Counted from the first letter of the stretch, positions 6,956 to 17,144 are shown. The stretch is 35,345 bases of DNA from Egibacteraceae bacterium (GCA_040905805.1 JBBDQS010000069.1:1-35345); one strand, 5' to 3'. Numbers and translations are program-made. The notes: generated by a model from the sequence alone, not told the origin.

Positions 6956-7174
6956 AGGTCAAGGGTACGCCCCGCCGAGCCCCGAGGGTGAATCCCCCGA
7001 CCTTCCCCCCCGCCGGGGGGAGGTATCTCGGACTCCCGAGCAGTAGCGTCGAAAGTTGCGATTCCTGTACCTCTCGCCGAGCTTCATGCAGGGTCGCGCT
7101 CCATTTCATGAAGCCCGGGCGCTCGGGCATGATGGGCGCCCCCCATATCTGCCACGTGCGAAGAAGGAGGAGTT
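6956..7174. promoter_or_regulatory. Divergent promoter region, response regulator / phosphoribulokinase, with C/G hairpin
   Basis: 219 bases between two divergent genes. At 7001-7023 a run of C faces a run of G (CCTTCCCCCC...GGGGGGAGG), making a very stable hairpin with one bulge, and close by CTCGG...CCGAG (7027-7040) is a second short inverted repeat. Either could be an operator or a transcript structure. I could not identify -35/-10 elements with confidence. Confidence 0.5.
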
Positions 7175-8125
7175 GTGCCGGACAAGTTGATGCGGATCCA
7201 TCGCGCGACGATGGACAAGGGACCACCCCGGCCACGGCCGGTGATGTTGGCGATCGCCGGTGACTCCGCCGCGGGCAAGACCACCTTGACGCAGGGGCTC
7301 GTCGATGCCCTGGGGCCTGGTGCCAGCAGCTCGGTGTGTGTGGACGACTACCACCGCTATGACCGCCAGGAGCGCAAGGACAAGCCGTTCACGCCGCTGC
7401 ACCCCGACTGCAACTACATCGGGATCATGGAGCAGCACCTGCAGCTGATGGCGACCGGCCAGCCGATCCTGAAGCCGGTGTACGACCACACCAACGGGTC
7501 GCTCACGCGCCCCGAGCTCATCGAGCCGAACGATGCGGTGATCATCGAGGGGCTGCTACCGCTGCACACGAAGCTCGCCCGAGCCTGCTTCGACGTGAGC
7601 GTCTACCTGGACCCGCCCGAGGAGATCCGCCGGCAATGGAAGGTCAAGCGCGACACGTCCAAGCGCGGCTACGAGGCCGAGCAGGTCCTGGCCGAGCTGG
7701 AGCGGCGTGAGCCGGAGTCGGAGGCGTTCATCCGTCCCCAGCGCTCCCACGCCGACATCGTCGTGCGCTTCGGTCCCATCGAGGGCCGCGACGACCCGCC
7801 CGACACCCCGCTGTCGGCGACGGTGCTGCTGCGCCCGACGATCCGCCATCCCAAGCTGCACGAGATGATGGCCGACGTCGGCGACGGCGCGATGCACCTG
7901 AAGCTCATGCGGGACGAGGACGGCAAGCCGGTCGACGCGCTGCACATCCACGGCTACGCGCCGCCCGAGGACAGCCGCATGGTGGCCAAGGCGATCTGGG
8001 ACAGCCTCGGCACCTCCGAGCCGTTGCCCGACACGCTCGGCCAGCTCGGTCCCGGCGAACGCAGCGAACCGCTGGCCCTGACCCAGCTCATCCTGCTCTA
8101 CCACCTGCTGCGCCCCCGCGGATAG
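7175..8125 (+). CDS. prk: Phosphoribulokinase (Calvin cycle)
   Basis: A 316-residue ATP-dependent kinase that makes ribulose 1,5-bisphosphate from ribulose 5-phosphate. The GTG start sits four bases after an AAGGAGG site. The Walker A loop is GDSAAGKT (29-36), the acidic catalytic region is VDDYHRYDR (from residue 56), the substrate region PVYDHTNG is at about 101-108, and VIIEGLLPL (from 122) forms the Walker B strand. The later KVKRDTSKRGY and FIRPQRSHADIVV segments match the cyanobacterial/plant type (class II) better than the proteobacterial type. No RuBisCO or other Calvin cycle gene is in the window, so the rest of the cycle must lie elsewhere if it is present. A strong terminator follows. 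It is divergent from a two-component system that could regulate it. Confidence 0.93.
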   Translation: MPDKLMRIHRATMDKGPPRPRPVMLAIAGDSAAGKTTLTQGLVDALGPGASSSVCVDDYHRYDRQERKDKPFTPLHPDCNYIGIMEQHLQLMATGQPILKPVYDHTNGSLTRPELIEPNDAVIIEGLLPLHTKLARACFDVSVYLDPPEEIRRQWKVKRDTSKRGYEAEQVLAELERREPESEAFIRPQRSHADIVVRFGPIEGRDDPPDTPLSATVLLRPTIRHPKLHEMMADVGDGAMHLKLMRDEDGKPVDALHIHGYAPPEDSRMVAKAIWDSLGTSEPLPDTLGQLGPGERSEPLALTQLILLYHLLRPRG

Positions 8126-8139
8126 CGGCGTGCGCGCAT

Positions 8140-8177
8140 AACGGGGCAGCGGATCGCGGCGGATCCGCTGCCCCGTT
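8140..8177 (+). terminator. Strong intrinsic terminator after phosphoribulokinase
   Basis: A perfect 16-base-pair stem (8140-8155 with 8162-8177; AACGGGGCAGCGGATC and its complement) closes a six-base loop. A pyrimidine-rich CCTCTTC follows instead of a pure T tract. It begins 15 bases after the phosphoribulokinase stop codon and separates that gene from the propeller gene downstream. Confidence 0.9.
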
Positions 8178-8213
8178 CCTCTTCGTCCGGTCTTGGGAAG
8201 GGACGTATACGCC

Positions 8214-9812
8214 ATGGCCTCGTCGTCACGTAGCCCCAAAGCCGGGACGACGCGTCGGGCCCGTGGTTCCGCATCGACGAAGGGCACGCGGGGCAAGAGC
8301 CCGACCGCTGCCCGCCCGCCGGCCAAGCGGCAACGCAAGACGCGGGGTCTGCCGCTGCTGCTCGTCGGACTGGGGGTGCTCGCGGCGGCCGTGGCCATGG
8401 CGGTGTGGCCCGATACGCCGGACCCCGAGGTGGGCCCGAACGCCACCGTCAACGAGGGTGGCCCCATGTCCATCGTGGACGCGCGCAACTCGCCGGGCAT
8501 CGTGCGCAACCCCACCGACCCGGACAACCTCGTGGTCGTCCACCGCATCGACCGCCCCATGTTCGGCGCGGAGGTGCACGCCAGCCACGACGGCGGGGCC
8601 ACCTGGTCGGTGACCGAGCCGCCCCTGCCCGATGAGCTTGACCGCCCGTTCGCGCCCGACGCAGCCTTCGCGCCCGACGGCACCCTGTACGTGACCTACG
8701 TCAACCTGGTCGGCCAGGGCAACACCCCCGACAACGTCTGGATCACCCGCTCCGACGACGGCGGGCGGACCCTGCAGGACCCGCGGCCGGTGGCCGGCGA
8801 GCTCAGCTTCCAGGTGCGCCTCGCCGTCGGTCCCGCCGGTGAGCTGTACGTCACGTACGTCGACGCGACGGACGTGGCGCTGCTCCAGCTGGTGGGGGAC
8901 GCCCCGCTCGTCGCGGTGCGCTCCGACGACGCGGGCGAGACGTGGTCCGAGCCCGTCCAGGTCAGCGCCGCCGCCCGCCCCGGGGGGGGGGCGGCCACAC
9001 CGGCGGTCGACGAGGACGGCGACCTGGTGGTGCTCTACCAGGACTTCAAGGACAACGTCCGTGACTTCCAGAACCTCGAGGGCCCGCCGTGGGAGGGCCC
9101 GGCGGCGCTGGTCCTGACCCGTTCCTCCGACGGTGGCGAGACCTTCCAGGAGGGCGTCGAGTTCGAGTCGGACATGGTGCCGCCCGGGCGCTTCCTCGTC
9201 TTCCTCCCCGAGTTCCCCTCCCTCGCGCTGGCCGACGGCGGTCGGATGGCCGCGGCCTGGTCCGACGCCCGCCAGGGGGAGGAGGACGTGTTCGTCCGCC
9301 GCTCCGACGACGGGGGCCGGACGTGGACCGACGCGGCGGCGGTCAGCGACGCGCCGGCGGCGGAGCGGTTGCTGCCGACGGTTGCGCTCACCCCCGGCGG
9401 CCGGGTGGACGTGCTGTACTACGAGCGCAGCGCCGAGCGGGCGATGGACACGATGCTCGCGTACTCCACCGACGGGGGAGACTCGTTCCGGTCGCTGCGG
9501 GTCTCGTCGGAGTCCTTCGACCCGGAGACCGGCCCCGACCTCGCCGAGCACCTCGGCATCGACTTCGGCACCCGGATCGGTCTGGTCAGCGACGACCAGT
9601 CGGCGACGGGCGTCTGGACCGACAGCCGGCTGGCGGAGGACCCCGACCATGCACGGCAGGACATCTTCGCGGCGACGGTGACCCTGCCCGACGCACGCGC
9701 CGGCGCCCGGCGGCTGATCGCGGTGGGCCTGCTGGTGATGGCGCCCGGGTGCCTGCTCGTGGCCGGCGTGATCCTCCGGCGCCGGCGTCCGCGTACAAGA
9801 CGCCGGCGCTGA
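8214..9812 (+). CDS. BNR1: membrane-tethered Asp-box beta-propeller
   Basis: A 532-residue protein of the sialidase/BNR-repeat superfamily. GAAGGGA lies about ten bases before the chosen ATG. A basic N-terminal tail of 45 residues leads to a TM helix (about 46-65); the exterior propeller carries Asp-box motifs such as SHDGGATW, RSDDGGRT, RSDDAGETW, RSSDGGETF, RSDDGGRTW and STDGGDSF; a second TM helix (about 501-521) and an Arg-rich tail end the protein. It is therefore held at both ends. I see no FRIP motif, so a sialidase activity should not be assumed; many relatives are binding scaffolds. It is a clear paralogue of BNR2: both begin the fold with a VN...NSP...RIDRP/RIDTP pattern and share LPxVAxxPxGRVDV. 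A ten-G run lies inside the coding sequence. It ends seven bases from the convergent DM13 gene. Confidence 0.85.
   Translation: MASSSRSPKAGTTRRARGSASTKGTRGKSPTAARPPAKRQRKTRGLPLLLVGLGVLAAAVAMAVWPDTPDPEVGPNATVNEGGPMSIVDARNSPGIVRNPTDPDNLVVVHRIDRPMFGAEVHASHDGGATWSVTEPPLPDELDRPFAPDAAFAPDGTLYVTYVNLVGQGNTPDNVWITRSDDGGRTLQDPRPVAGELSFQVRLAVGPAGELYVTYVDATDVALLQLVGDAPLVAVRSDDAGETWSEPVQVSAAARPGGGAATPAVDEDGDLVVLYQDFKDNVRDFQNLEGPPWEGPAALVLTRSSDGGETFQEGVEFESDMVPPGRFLVFLPEFPSLALADGGRMAAAWSDARQGEEDVFVRRSDDGGRTWTDAAAVSDAPAAERLLPTVALTPGGRVDVLYYERSAERAMDTMLAYSTDGGDSFRSLRVSSESFDPETGPDLAEHLGIDFGTRIGLVSDDQSATGVWTDSRLAEDPDHARQDIFAATVTLPDARAGARRLIAVGLLVMAPGCLLVAGVILRRRRPRTRRRR
8982..8991 (+). repeat. Homopolymer of ten G inside the BNR1 gene
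   Basis: Ten consecutive G bases encode Pro-Gly-Gly-Gly in a surface turn of the propeller. The reading frame is intact with ten. One inserted or lost G would shift the frame in the middle of the protein, so the tract is a potential on/off slippage site. Confidence 0.85.
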
Positions 9813-9819
9813 GGACGCA

Positions 9820-10623
9820 TCACGGCTGCAGCGCGGCGGCGGCGTAGGCGATCTGCAGGGGCGCGCACCAGATCACGATCGAGCCGATCTGCTCTGGGTC
9901 GACGTCGTCGGGCAGCACGTAGTTCTGGGTGCCGAAGGTGGTGGTGACCACACCGAGGTCGACGTGGGGTACCTCGAAGACGTCCTCGGACGTCATGGGC
10001 TCGTCGCTCTCGCTGACCCAGACGAACAGGTCCGGGCTGGCCACGGTCTGGAAGTCGGTGAACCGCAGCGCGAGCTCGCCGTCGGGCATCCGGTAGAGCG
10101 TGGCGGTGCCCTCCCCGCTCCGCTCGACGCCGTAGAACTCCCCGGTGGCCAGGACCTCCGCCTGGTCCATGCCCTCCAGGGGAGGCTCCTCGTGGACGGT
10201 GTCGACCTGCTGCTCGATGGTGGCCTCCCAGGGGCCGGAGGCCTCGATGCCGAGCTCGATGATGCCGGTCTCGATGGAGAAGGCCTCGCCCTCGTCGGGG
10301 CACTCGGCGTCCAGCAGGGGCTCGTCGGCGTCGGTGTCCAACCCCATCTGCAGCTGCCCCTCGTCGCAGCGGTAGCGCACCCGCCACTGCAGGACGTCCT
10401 CAGGGATGGGGAACTCCTCGGTGGCCGGGCCGTCGCCCGACACCGTGAGGATCTCCTCCCAACGGGGAGCCGCCCGCTCGGGCGCGTCCTCGTCGGGCAG
10501 GGCGCGCTCCACCGTCTCGAAGGGGTCCCCCAGGGCGTCGTCGTCGGCGGTGTCGTCCCCGCACGACACCAGGGCCAACACCACCGCCATCAGGAGGGCG
10601 AGGCGGCGGGCGTGGGCGCTCAT
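9820..10623 (-). CDS. DM13-domain lipoprotein
   Basis: A 267-residue exported lipoprotein. The ATG overlaps the stop of the upstream gene as ATGA, so the two are translationally coupled; a longer in-frame start is less likely. The lipobox is ALVSC (Cys21). Residues 50-145 form an acidic region with Cys86 and Cys108 that I do not recognise. The C-terminal DM13 domain (about 157-263) is recognisable from GEFYGVERSGEGTATLYR, SPDLFVWVSES and the conserved Cys253 in IWCAPL. DM13 has been predicted to be an extracellular electron-transfer or redox domain with that Cys as the key residue. Its coupling to the PAP2/vanadium-peroxidase-like lipoprotein suggests that the two act together outside the membrane; this is inference. 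Confidence 0.87.
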   Translation of the reverse strand: MSAHARRLALLMAVVLALVSCGDDTADDDALGDPFETVERALPDEDAPERAAPRWEEILTVSGDGPATEEFPIPEDVLQWRVRYRCDEGQLQMGLDTDADEPLLDAECPDEGEAFSIETGIIELGIEASGPWEATIEQQVDTVHEEPPLEGMDQAEVLATGEFYGVERSGEGTATLYRMPDGELALRFTDFQTVASPDLFVWVSESDEPMTSEDVFEVPHVDLGVVTTTFGTQNYVLPDDVDPEQIGSIVIWCAPLQIAYAAAALQP

Positions 10624-12089
10624 CGGTCCGCCCCGTCCTGCTCGGCCCACTCGACGACCTCGGCGCCGACCGCGCGACCGAGCTTCAGCGCCTCGACGTT
10701 GTCGGGCTCGTGGTGGATGCCGCCGTACAGCCGGGAGATCGACGCCTCCTCGGCGCGCTCACGGAACAGGTCGGCACGTTCGGGGAACAGGTAGGACATG
10801 ACCATCTCCGCGGCGCCCGAGTAGGCGCCGTGGCCGGACACGTAGCCGGGGAAGATCGGCGTGTCCCGGTATGGCTCCCAGTCCGGGTCGATGCCCAGGT
10901 CGCGGATGGCGTTCTCCGGTCGCGCGCCCCAGTAGGTGTACTTGGCGTCCCACGCCGCCACGGCCGCGTCGTCCATGGCCACGTTCAGCAGCGCCAGCGC
11001 CCGCGCCGACTGGGGCAGGCTCAGCCGCTGGTCGGCCAGGAACGCCAGCACCACCTCGTTCCAGATGCCCGGCGGCAGCGCGGTGCCCTCACCGCCCTCC
11101 CAGAACCTCGCGATGGCCTTCTGCTCCTCGGTCAGGTTCTGGTCGACCTCGTAGACCTCGAGCATGGCGTCGTAGAACTCCTGGGAGTCCGGCGCCGGCG
11201 GTGGGGGCGGGCGGAACTGGTCCCCGGACTCGAGCACCCACGTCTCCCACGACCCCGCCCGCGGGCTGACCGGCACCTGCACCGACCCCGGCGGTTGCGT
11301 CCACAGCCCCTCCTCGTCCGGGCGCAGCTCCTCCCAGTTGGCCGCACCCTCGCGCGTGGTCAGGTCCTCGTCGGTCACGACATCGGCCTGCGCCCGCTCC
11401 AGCACCAGCTCACCGACCGCCCTGCCGAGCTCGAGGCCGGCCTCCGCGTCGCTCGGGAAGCTCACCCCGGCGAGCACGCGCGACTCGGCGGCCTCCTCGG
11501 CCTGCTGGTGCAGGCGCGGGGCCGGCTGCTCGGGGAAGGCGTAGGCCAGGACGGTCGAGGCTGCCCCGGCGATGGCCGCATGACCCGAGGGGTAGGAGGG
11601 ATCGGGCTCGGCCGCGGCCGGTCCCTCACCCGCGGTCTCCGGGCCGGGCCGGTCGTAGAGGTGCTTGTAGTGCCACGTCGCGACGCTGGCGTCGTACATC
11701 GCCGTGGCAACCAGCGCGTACGAGCGGGACGCCGCAACCGGGTCCTTGCTGCGCTGCGCGATGAAGTCCAGGGCCATCTCCATCCAGGGCGCCACGGCGG
11801 GCTCGACGTCCCACCGCTCCACCTGCTCGACGGCTTCGGCGTCCAGGGACGCCGTGGCGTCTGCCGCGGCGTCAGCGTCGCTCTCGGCCTCCGCGGAGCC
11901 AGGCTCGGGCGGAGGCGGCACGGCGACCTCGTCGGCGTCGGTCAACAACCAGGTCTGCCACGACCCGGCCGTGGGGTCCGGGCCTGCGCCGTCGCCCGAG
12001 GCGGTGCTCTGGGCGCAGCCGCTCAGCACGAGCGCGAGGACGATGAGCACACCGCCGGTCAAGCGGTGACACGGGTCGCGTACCAGCAC
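10620..12089 (-). CDS. Duplicated PAP2 / vanadium haloperoxidase-like lipoprotein
   Basis: A 489-residue lipoprotein. I place the start at a GTG seven bases after GAGGAG, which puts a signal peptide and lipobox (LSGC, Cys25) at the N-terminus; the upstream open frame is not convincing. The mature protein has two related halves, each opening with GSW(Q/E)TW(L/V)L. The C-terminal half has all the marks of the PAP2/vanadium haloperoxidase family: Lys383-x6-Arg390-Pro391, SGH 418-420, and SRLYGGIHHEPD with Arg453, His459 and Asp463. The N-terminal half keeps Arg147-Pro148 and SGH 168-170 but has His140 at the Lys position and Ser210 at the second catalytic His (SRVLAGVSFPSD). So probably only the C-terminal half is catalytic, as a phosphatase or peroxidase on the cell exterior. 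The substrate cannot be read from sequence. It is coupled to the DM13 lipoprotein. Confidence 0.85.
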   Translation of the reverse strand: MLVRDPCHRLTGGVLIVLALVLSGCAQSTASGDGAGPDPTAGSWQTWLLTDADEVAVPPPPEPGSAEAESDADAAADATASLDAEAVEQVERWDVEPAVAPWMEMALDFIAQRSKDPVAASRSYALVATAMYDASVATWHYKHLYDRPGPETAGEGPAAAEPDPSYPSGHAAIAGAASTVLAYAFPEQPAPRLHQQAEEAAESRVLAGVSFPSDAEAGLELGRAVGELVLERAQADVVTDEDLTTREGAANWEELRPDEEGLWTQPPGSVQVPVSPRAGSWETWVLESGDQFRPPPPPAPDSQEFYDAMLEVYEVDQNLTEEQKAIARFWEGGEGTALPPGIWNEVVLAFLADQRLSLPQSARALALLNVAMDDAAVAAWDAKYTYWGARPENAIRDLGIDPDWEPYRDTPIFPGYVSGHGAYSGAAEMVMSYLFPERADLFRERAEEASISRLYGGIHHEPDNVEALKLGRAVGAEVVEWAEQDGADR

Positions 12090-12443
12090 CGTTTCGCTCC
12101 TCAGACTTGACCGCGTGGAATCCCCCACCCTGCGAAGGCGCGGGGCGGGCCAGGCGTGCAGTATCGCGCGCTCCCGCGGGGCACGCTCGCAATCGCCGCT
12201 CATTGTTGCACACCTCACGACCGGGTCACTAGAGGCGTCGCGCACTTACGTGGAGCCCTCGCGCTTTCTAGGATGGTACGTCCGCGGGCTCCTGTCGAGG
12301 GTCTGCGGGCACCCGGCCGCTCCCGCGAGTCGATAAGAACTCGTCGTGGGCGCCACCGGGCGCAACCGGGCGCAACCGCATGAGGCGGAGGGAGGGTTCC
12401 GCAGGGCCGGTGCCGCTTCAACCCGTCCCCTTGGAGAACATCT
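12090..12443. promoter_or_regulatory. Gene-free divergent region, lipoprotein operon / zinc-finger-kelch operon
   Basis: 354 bases with no supported gene. It must hold promoters for both divergent operons. Visible structures are a small hairpin CGAGT...ACTCG (12326-12343) and two tandem copies of ACCGGGCGCA (12355-12374). I could not find a convincing -35/-10 pair on either strand. Confidence 0.5.
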
Positions 12444-13811
12444 ATGGCGACACAGACCGTCAGATGCGAACGCCACGGCGAATCGACGCGGCTGTCCTGC
12501 GTGGACTGCGGCCAGCCCCTCTGCCCGAAGTGCTCGGTGCGCACCGAGGTGGGCCTGAAGTGCGAGGCGTGCGCAAAGCCCGCGGTGGAGACGCCCTCGA
12601 CGTTTCCCCGGCGCCGCCGGCTGCCGTTGGCGCTCGGGCTGGTGGGCCTGGCGATCGTGGGGATCGCGGTCGCGCTCTTCCTGGACTCGCCCCAGGCCGG
12701 CGTCGAGCCGGTCACGGCGGAGCCGCAGGGCACCTGGTCGCCGGCGGCCGAACCCTCGTCCATCCGGGGCACGACGGTCGCATTGCCGACCGGTGACGGC
12801 GTCCTGGTCGCGGGCGGGGGAGTGGGAGCGATCCCCCTGACCGCCGGCGAGATCTACGACCCGCAGGACGAGGCGTGGACGGCGACCGGGGAGCTCGCGC
12901 AGGCTCGGCGGGGGCACCAGGGCGTCGTGCTCGACGACGGCCGCGTCCTGGTGGCGGGCGGGTTCGCCGAGGGTGAGGTCCTCGCGACGGTCGAGATCTA
13001 TGATCCCGGGACGCGGACGTGGTCGATGGCCGAGCCGATGGCAAGCCCCCGCCTCGGTCACACCCTCACGGTGCTCGACGACGGGCACGTGCTCGCGACC
13101 GGCGGGACCGGCCCGGAGGGCGCCGGCGGCGCCGGGGGCGGGCAGACCCTGCGTCCGCAGGACTCCGCGGAGGTCTACGACCCGCTCGCCGACGCCTGGC
13201 AGAGCGCCGGGTCGATGGGCGCCGCACGTTTCGAGCACACGGCGACCGAGCTCGGTGACGGCCGGGTGCTCATCGCCGGTGGGATGGGGGGCGGCGGGGA
13301 GGAGCTCGTCGCGCTGTCATCGGCGGAGCTGTACGACCCTGCCACCGACACGTTCCTCGGCACCAACGCGATGGCCGATGGGCGAGCCAACCACGCCGCC
13401 GTGGCCCTGAGTGACGGACGGGTGCTCGTCGTCGGCGGCGGGGGCGGCGAACGCGGCGACTCCTCGCTGGCGACCGTGGAGATCTTCCGCACGCGCCAGG
13501 GCAGCTGGGAGCAGGCGAGCGCGATGAGGGGCGCCCGACGCGGTGCGACCGCCACGCGCCTCGACGACGGTCGCGTGCTGGTGGTCGGTGGTGAGCTCGT
13601 GCAGGGCGGCACCAGGCGCTCGCTCGACACCGCCGAGGTCTTCGATCCCGCTGCCGACGAATGGGCGCCGGCCGGCTCCATGTCCTGCCCCCGCAGCGAG
13701 CACGCAGCCGTCCTGCTCGACGGCGGCGACGTGCTCGTGGTCGCCGGCGACGCCGCCTTCCCCGGCGAGGCGCCGGCAGCCCAGAGCTGCGTGGACCGCT
13801 ACCAACCGTGA
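12444..13811 (+). CDS. Zinc-finger / TM / kelch beta-propeller protein
   Basis: A 455-residue membrane protein, with TTGGAG upstream of the ATG. The N-terminal 45 residues form a B-box-like zinc module with Cys8, His11, Cys19, Cys22, Cys27, Cys30, Cys40 and Cys43. The same kind of module is found at the N-terminus of actinobacterial rhomboid proteases. A basic RRRR segment and a TM helix (about 60-80) follow, and residues 95-455 form about six kelch repeats with the signature GRVLVAGG...EIYDP...W. The zinc module should face the cytoplasm and the propeller the exterior (positive-inside rule). It is first in an operon with FtsH and a hydrolase bearing the same zinc module. A role in presenting or recognising membrane-protein substrates for FtsH is attractive but is inference. 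Confidence 0.87.
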   Translation: MATQTVRCERHGESTRLSCVDCGQPLCPKCSVRTEVGLKCEACAKPAVETPSTFPRRRRLPLALGLVGLAIVGIAVALFLDSPQAGVEPVTAEPQGTWSPAAEPSSIRGTTVALPTGDGVLVAGGGVGAIPLTAGEIYDPQDEAWTATGELAQARRGHQGVVLDDGRVLVAGGFAEGEVLATVEIYDPGTRTWSMAEPMASPRLGHTLTVLDDGHVLATGGTGPEGAGGAGGGQTLRPQDSAEVYDPLADAWQSAGSMGAARFEHTATELGDGRVLIAGGMGGGGEELVALSSAELYDPATDTFLGTNAMADGRANHAAVALSDGRVLVVGGGGGERGDSSLATVEIFRTRQGSWEQASAMRGARRGATATRLDDGRVLVVGGELVQGGTRRSLDTAEVFDPAADEWAPAGSMSCPRSEHAAVLLDGGDVLVVAGDAAFPGEAPAAQSCVDRYQP

Positions 13812-13815
13812 TCCA

Positions 13816-13839
13816 CGACCGCACCGACGACCGCACCGA
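13816..13839. repeat. 12-bp tandem duplication before ftsH
   Basis: CGACCGCACCGA is present twice in tandem in the 52-base gap between the kelch and FtsH genes, followed by another CGACGA. It probably reflects slippage and may affect spacing between the two cotranscribed genes. I assign no further function. Confidence 0.7.
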
Positions 13840-13863
13840 CGACGAGAAAGCAGGGACCACCCC

Positions 13864-15759
13864 ATGGCGCTGACACGAGGGAATCGTCGCAAGCCGGACG
13901 AGGACCAGAAGAAGGAGAGCGGCGAGAAGTCGGCCGACGGGCGGCGTCGAGCCTTGATCCTGTGCATCCTGGCCCTGCCGGTGCTGATCGGCTTCTACGT
14001 GGTCGTCCTGTGGTGGTCCACTCCCCGCAGCCCGGGCGAGGAGCTGCGCGTCGACGAGTTCACCACGCTGCTGCGCCAGGGGCGCGTGCACGACGCGACG
14101 ATCATGGAGACGGACAACCGCATCGTCGGCCGGTACGACGGCGGGGAGTACTGGCTGGCCTACGCGGCCGGTCGCGAGACGCTCTTCGCCCGCTTGACCA
14201 GCGCGCTGGAGGATGCCGGCGTCCCCTTCGACGTGCAGCAGCAACCGTTGAAGAACCTCGTCGTGCCGGTCACCATGCTCATGCCCGTGTTGATCCTCAT
14301 CACGGCGATCCTCATCCTGTTCCTGCTGTTCCGCGGCAGCCGGGACAACCAGATGACGTTCGGTCGCTCCCGGGGCAAACGCCAGCAGACCGGGGATTCC
14401 AAGATCACCTTCTCCGACGTGGCCGGGGTGGACGAGGCCATCGAGGAGCTGGTCGAGGTGCGCGACTACCTGTCCAACCCCGATCGGTTCCTGGCCATGG
14501 GCGCATCGGTGCCGAAGGGCATCCTGCTGACCGGACCGCCCGGGTGCGGCAAGACGCTGCTGGCACGTGCGCTGGCCGGCGAGTCGGAGGTGGCGTTCTT
14601 CTCGATCTCCGGGTCGGACTTCGTCGAGATGTTCGTCGGGGTGGGCGCGGCGCGCATCCGCGACTTCTTCAAGGTCGCCAAGGAGAACGCCCCGTGCATC
14701 GTGTTCATCGATGAGCTCGATGCGGTCGGCCGCGGACGCAGCGTGGCGTCGGCGGGCGGACAGGACGAGCGGGAGGCCACGCTGAACCAGCTGCTGGTGG
14801 AGATGGACGGGTTCGACTCCGGCTCGGGCGTCGTCGTGCTGGCGGCCACCAACCGGCCCGACATCCTCGACACGGCGCTGCTGCGGCCCGGACGCTTCGA
14901 CCGGCGGGTCGGGATCGACCGCCCGGACGTGAAGGGCCGTGAGGGCGTGCTGGCCATCCACGCGCGCGGCAAGCCGATGGGCGAGAACATCAACATCAGC
15001 GACATCGCGAAGCGCACCGCCGGCTTCTCGGGTGCCGACCTGGCCAACGTGGTGAACGAGGCGGCGCTGCTGGCCGCGCGCCACGGCAGCACCACCGTCG
15101 AGCCCAACCACTTCTCGGACGCCATCGAACGGGTCATGGCCGGCCCGGAACGCAAGTCGCGCATCCTCTCGCCCCAGGACCGTCACCGCATCGCCTACCA
15201 CGAGGCCGGCCACACGGTCGTGTCGACGGCCCTGGCCGGGACGGACCGGGTCAGCAAGGTGTCGATCGTCGCGCGCGGCCACGGCGGTGGCTTCACGTGG
15301 TTCATGCCGGATGGCGACCAGCTCACCGTCACGCGCACCCAGCTGCGTGACCGCATCGCGGCCATGCTCGGAGGGCGTGCGGCGGAGATCATCGTGACCG
15401 AAGACCCCTCGACCGGGGCGTCGAACGACCTGGAGAAGGCGGTCACGTTGGCTCGCAGAATGGTCTCGAACTTCGGGATGAGCGAGGTGATCGGACCGTT
15501 CTCCGTCAAGCCCTACATGGTCACCGACGGCAGCGCCACGTACGGCCACTCGGAACGGGTCTCCGCCGAGATCGACGCCGAGGTGCAGGCGATCCTGCGG
15601 GAGGCTGACGCCCGCGCCCAGGCCATCCTGATCGCGCAGCGCGACACCCTCGACAAGCTGGCCTACGCGCTCATGGAGGACGAGACGCTCGAGGGTGACG
15701 CCCTCGACCAGCTGCTGCTGCCCGTGACCGACGCGGTGCCCTCAGGCAGGACCGACTGA
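13864..15759 (+). CDS. ftsH: FtsH-family membrane AAA+ zinc protease (copy 1)
   Basis: A 631-residue ATP-dependent protease of the cytoplasmic membrane that extracts and degrades membrane and soluble proteins. TM helices are at about 29-51 and 132-156 with a small exterior domain between. The AAA+ module has Walker A GPPGCGKT (224-231), Walker [10 protein letters not shown] (279-287), the [10 protein letters not shown] pore-loop region and RPGRFDR. The protease domain has HEAGH (His446, Glu447, His450), and Asp522 in SNDLEKA is the expected third zinc ligand. All key residues are present. The short basic N-terminus and the sequence of the exterior domain differ clearly from copy 2 in this window. 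It sits between two genes with identical zinc-finger/TM architecture; the next gene starts two bases after its stop, so translation is coupled. Its Shine-Dalgarno site is weak. Confidence 0.95.
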   Translation: MALTRGNRRKPDEDQKKESGEKSADGRRRALILCILALPVLIGFYVVVLWWSTPRSPGEELRVDEFTTLLRQGRVHDATIMETDNRIVGRYDGGEYWLAYAAGRETLFARLTSALEDAGVPFDVQQQPLKNLVVPVTMLMPVLILITAILILFLLFRGSRDNQMTFGRSRGKRQQTGDSKITFSDVAGVDEAIEELVEVRDYLSNPDRFLAMGASVPKGILLTGPPGCGKTLLARALAGESEVAFFSISGSDFVEMFVGVGAARIRDFFKVAKENAPCIVFIDELDAVGRGRSVASAGGQDEREATLNQLLVEMDGFDSGSGVVVLAATNRPDILDTALLRPGRFDRRVGIDRPDVKGREGVLAIHARGKPMGENINISDIAKRTAGFSGADLANVVNEAALLAARHGSTTVEPNHFSDAIERVMAGPERKSRILSPQDRHRIAYHEAGHTVVSTALAGTDRVSKVSIVARGHGGGFTWFMPDGDQLTVTRTQLRDRIAAMLGGRAAEIIVTEDPSTGASNDLEKAVTLARRMVSNFGMSEVIGPFSVKPYMVTDGSATYGHSERVSAEIDAEVQAILREADARAQAILIAQRDTLDKLAYALMEDETLEGDALDQLLLPVTDAVPSGRTD

Positions 15760-15761
15760 CG

Positions 15762-17105
<1,344 letters not shown>

Positions 17106-17144
17106 GCCGGGAGCCCATCCATCTGGCGGTGCGCCGCGTCCCGT

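Noticed and set aside
6291-7235. In-frame upstream extension of the sensor kinase (to 710 residues)
   Set aside because: The extra part overlaps the response-regulator gene and has no domain features; the ATG just after the regulator stop gives a complete GAF kinase.
8226-9650. Minus-strand frame opposite BNR1
   Set aside because: A shadow of the propeller gene, with no signal or domain.
8214-9812. Active sialidase
   Set aside because: Asp boxes alone define the fold; no FRIP motif or catalytic Arg/Tyr arrangement is recognisable in any of the four propellers.
12246-13238. Minus-strand frame near the kelch gene start
   Set aside because: Covers the divergent promoter region and the antisense of the kelch repeats; no protein features.
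13270-15549. Very long minus-strand open frame opposite the kelch and ftsH genes
   Set aside because: It is antisense to two genes with clear conserved motifs; its composition (Arg/His/Gly/Val-rich) is typical of a shadow in GC-rich DNA.
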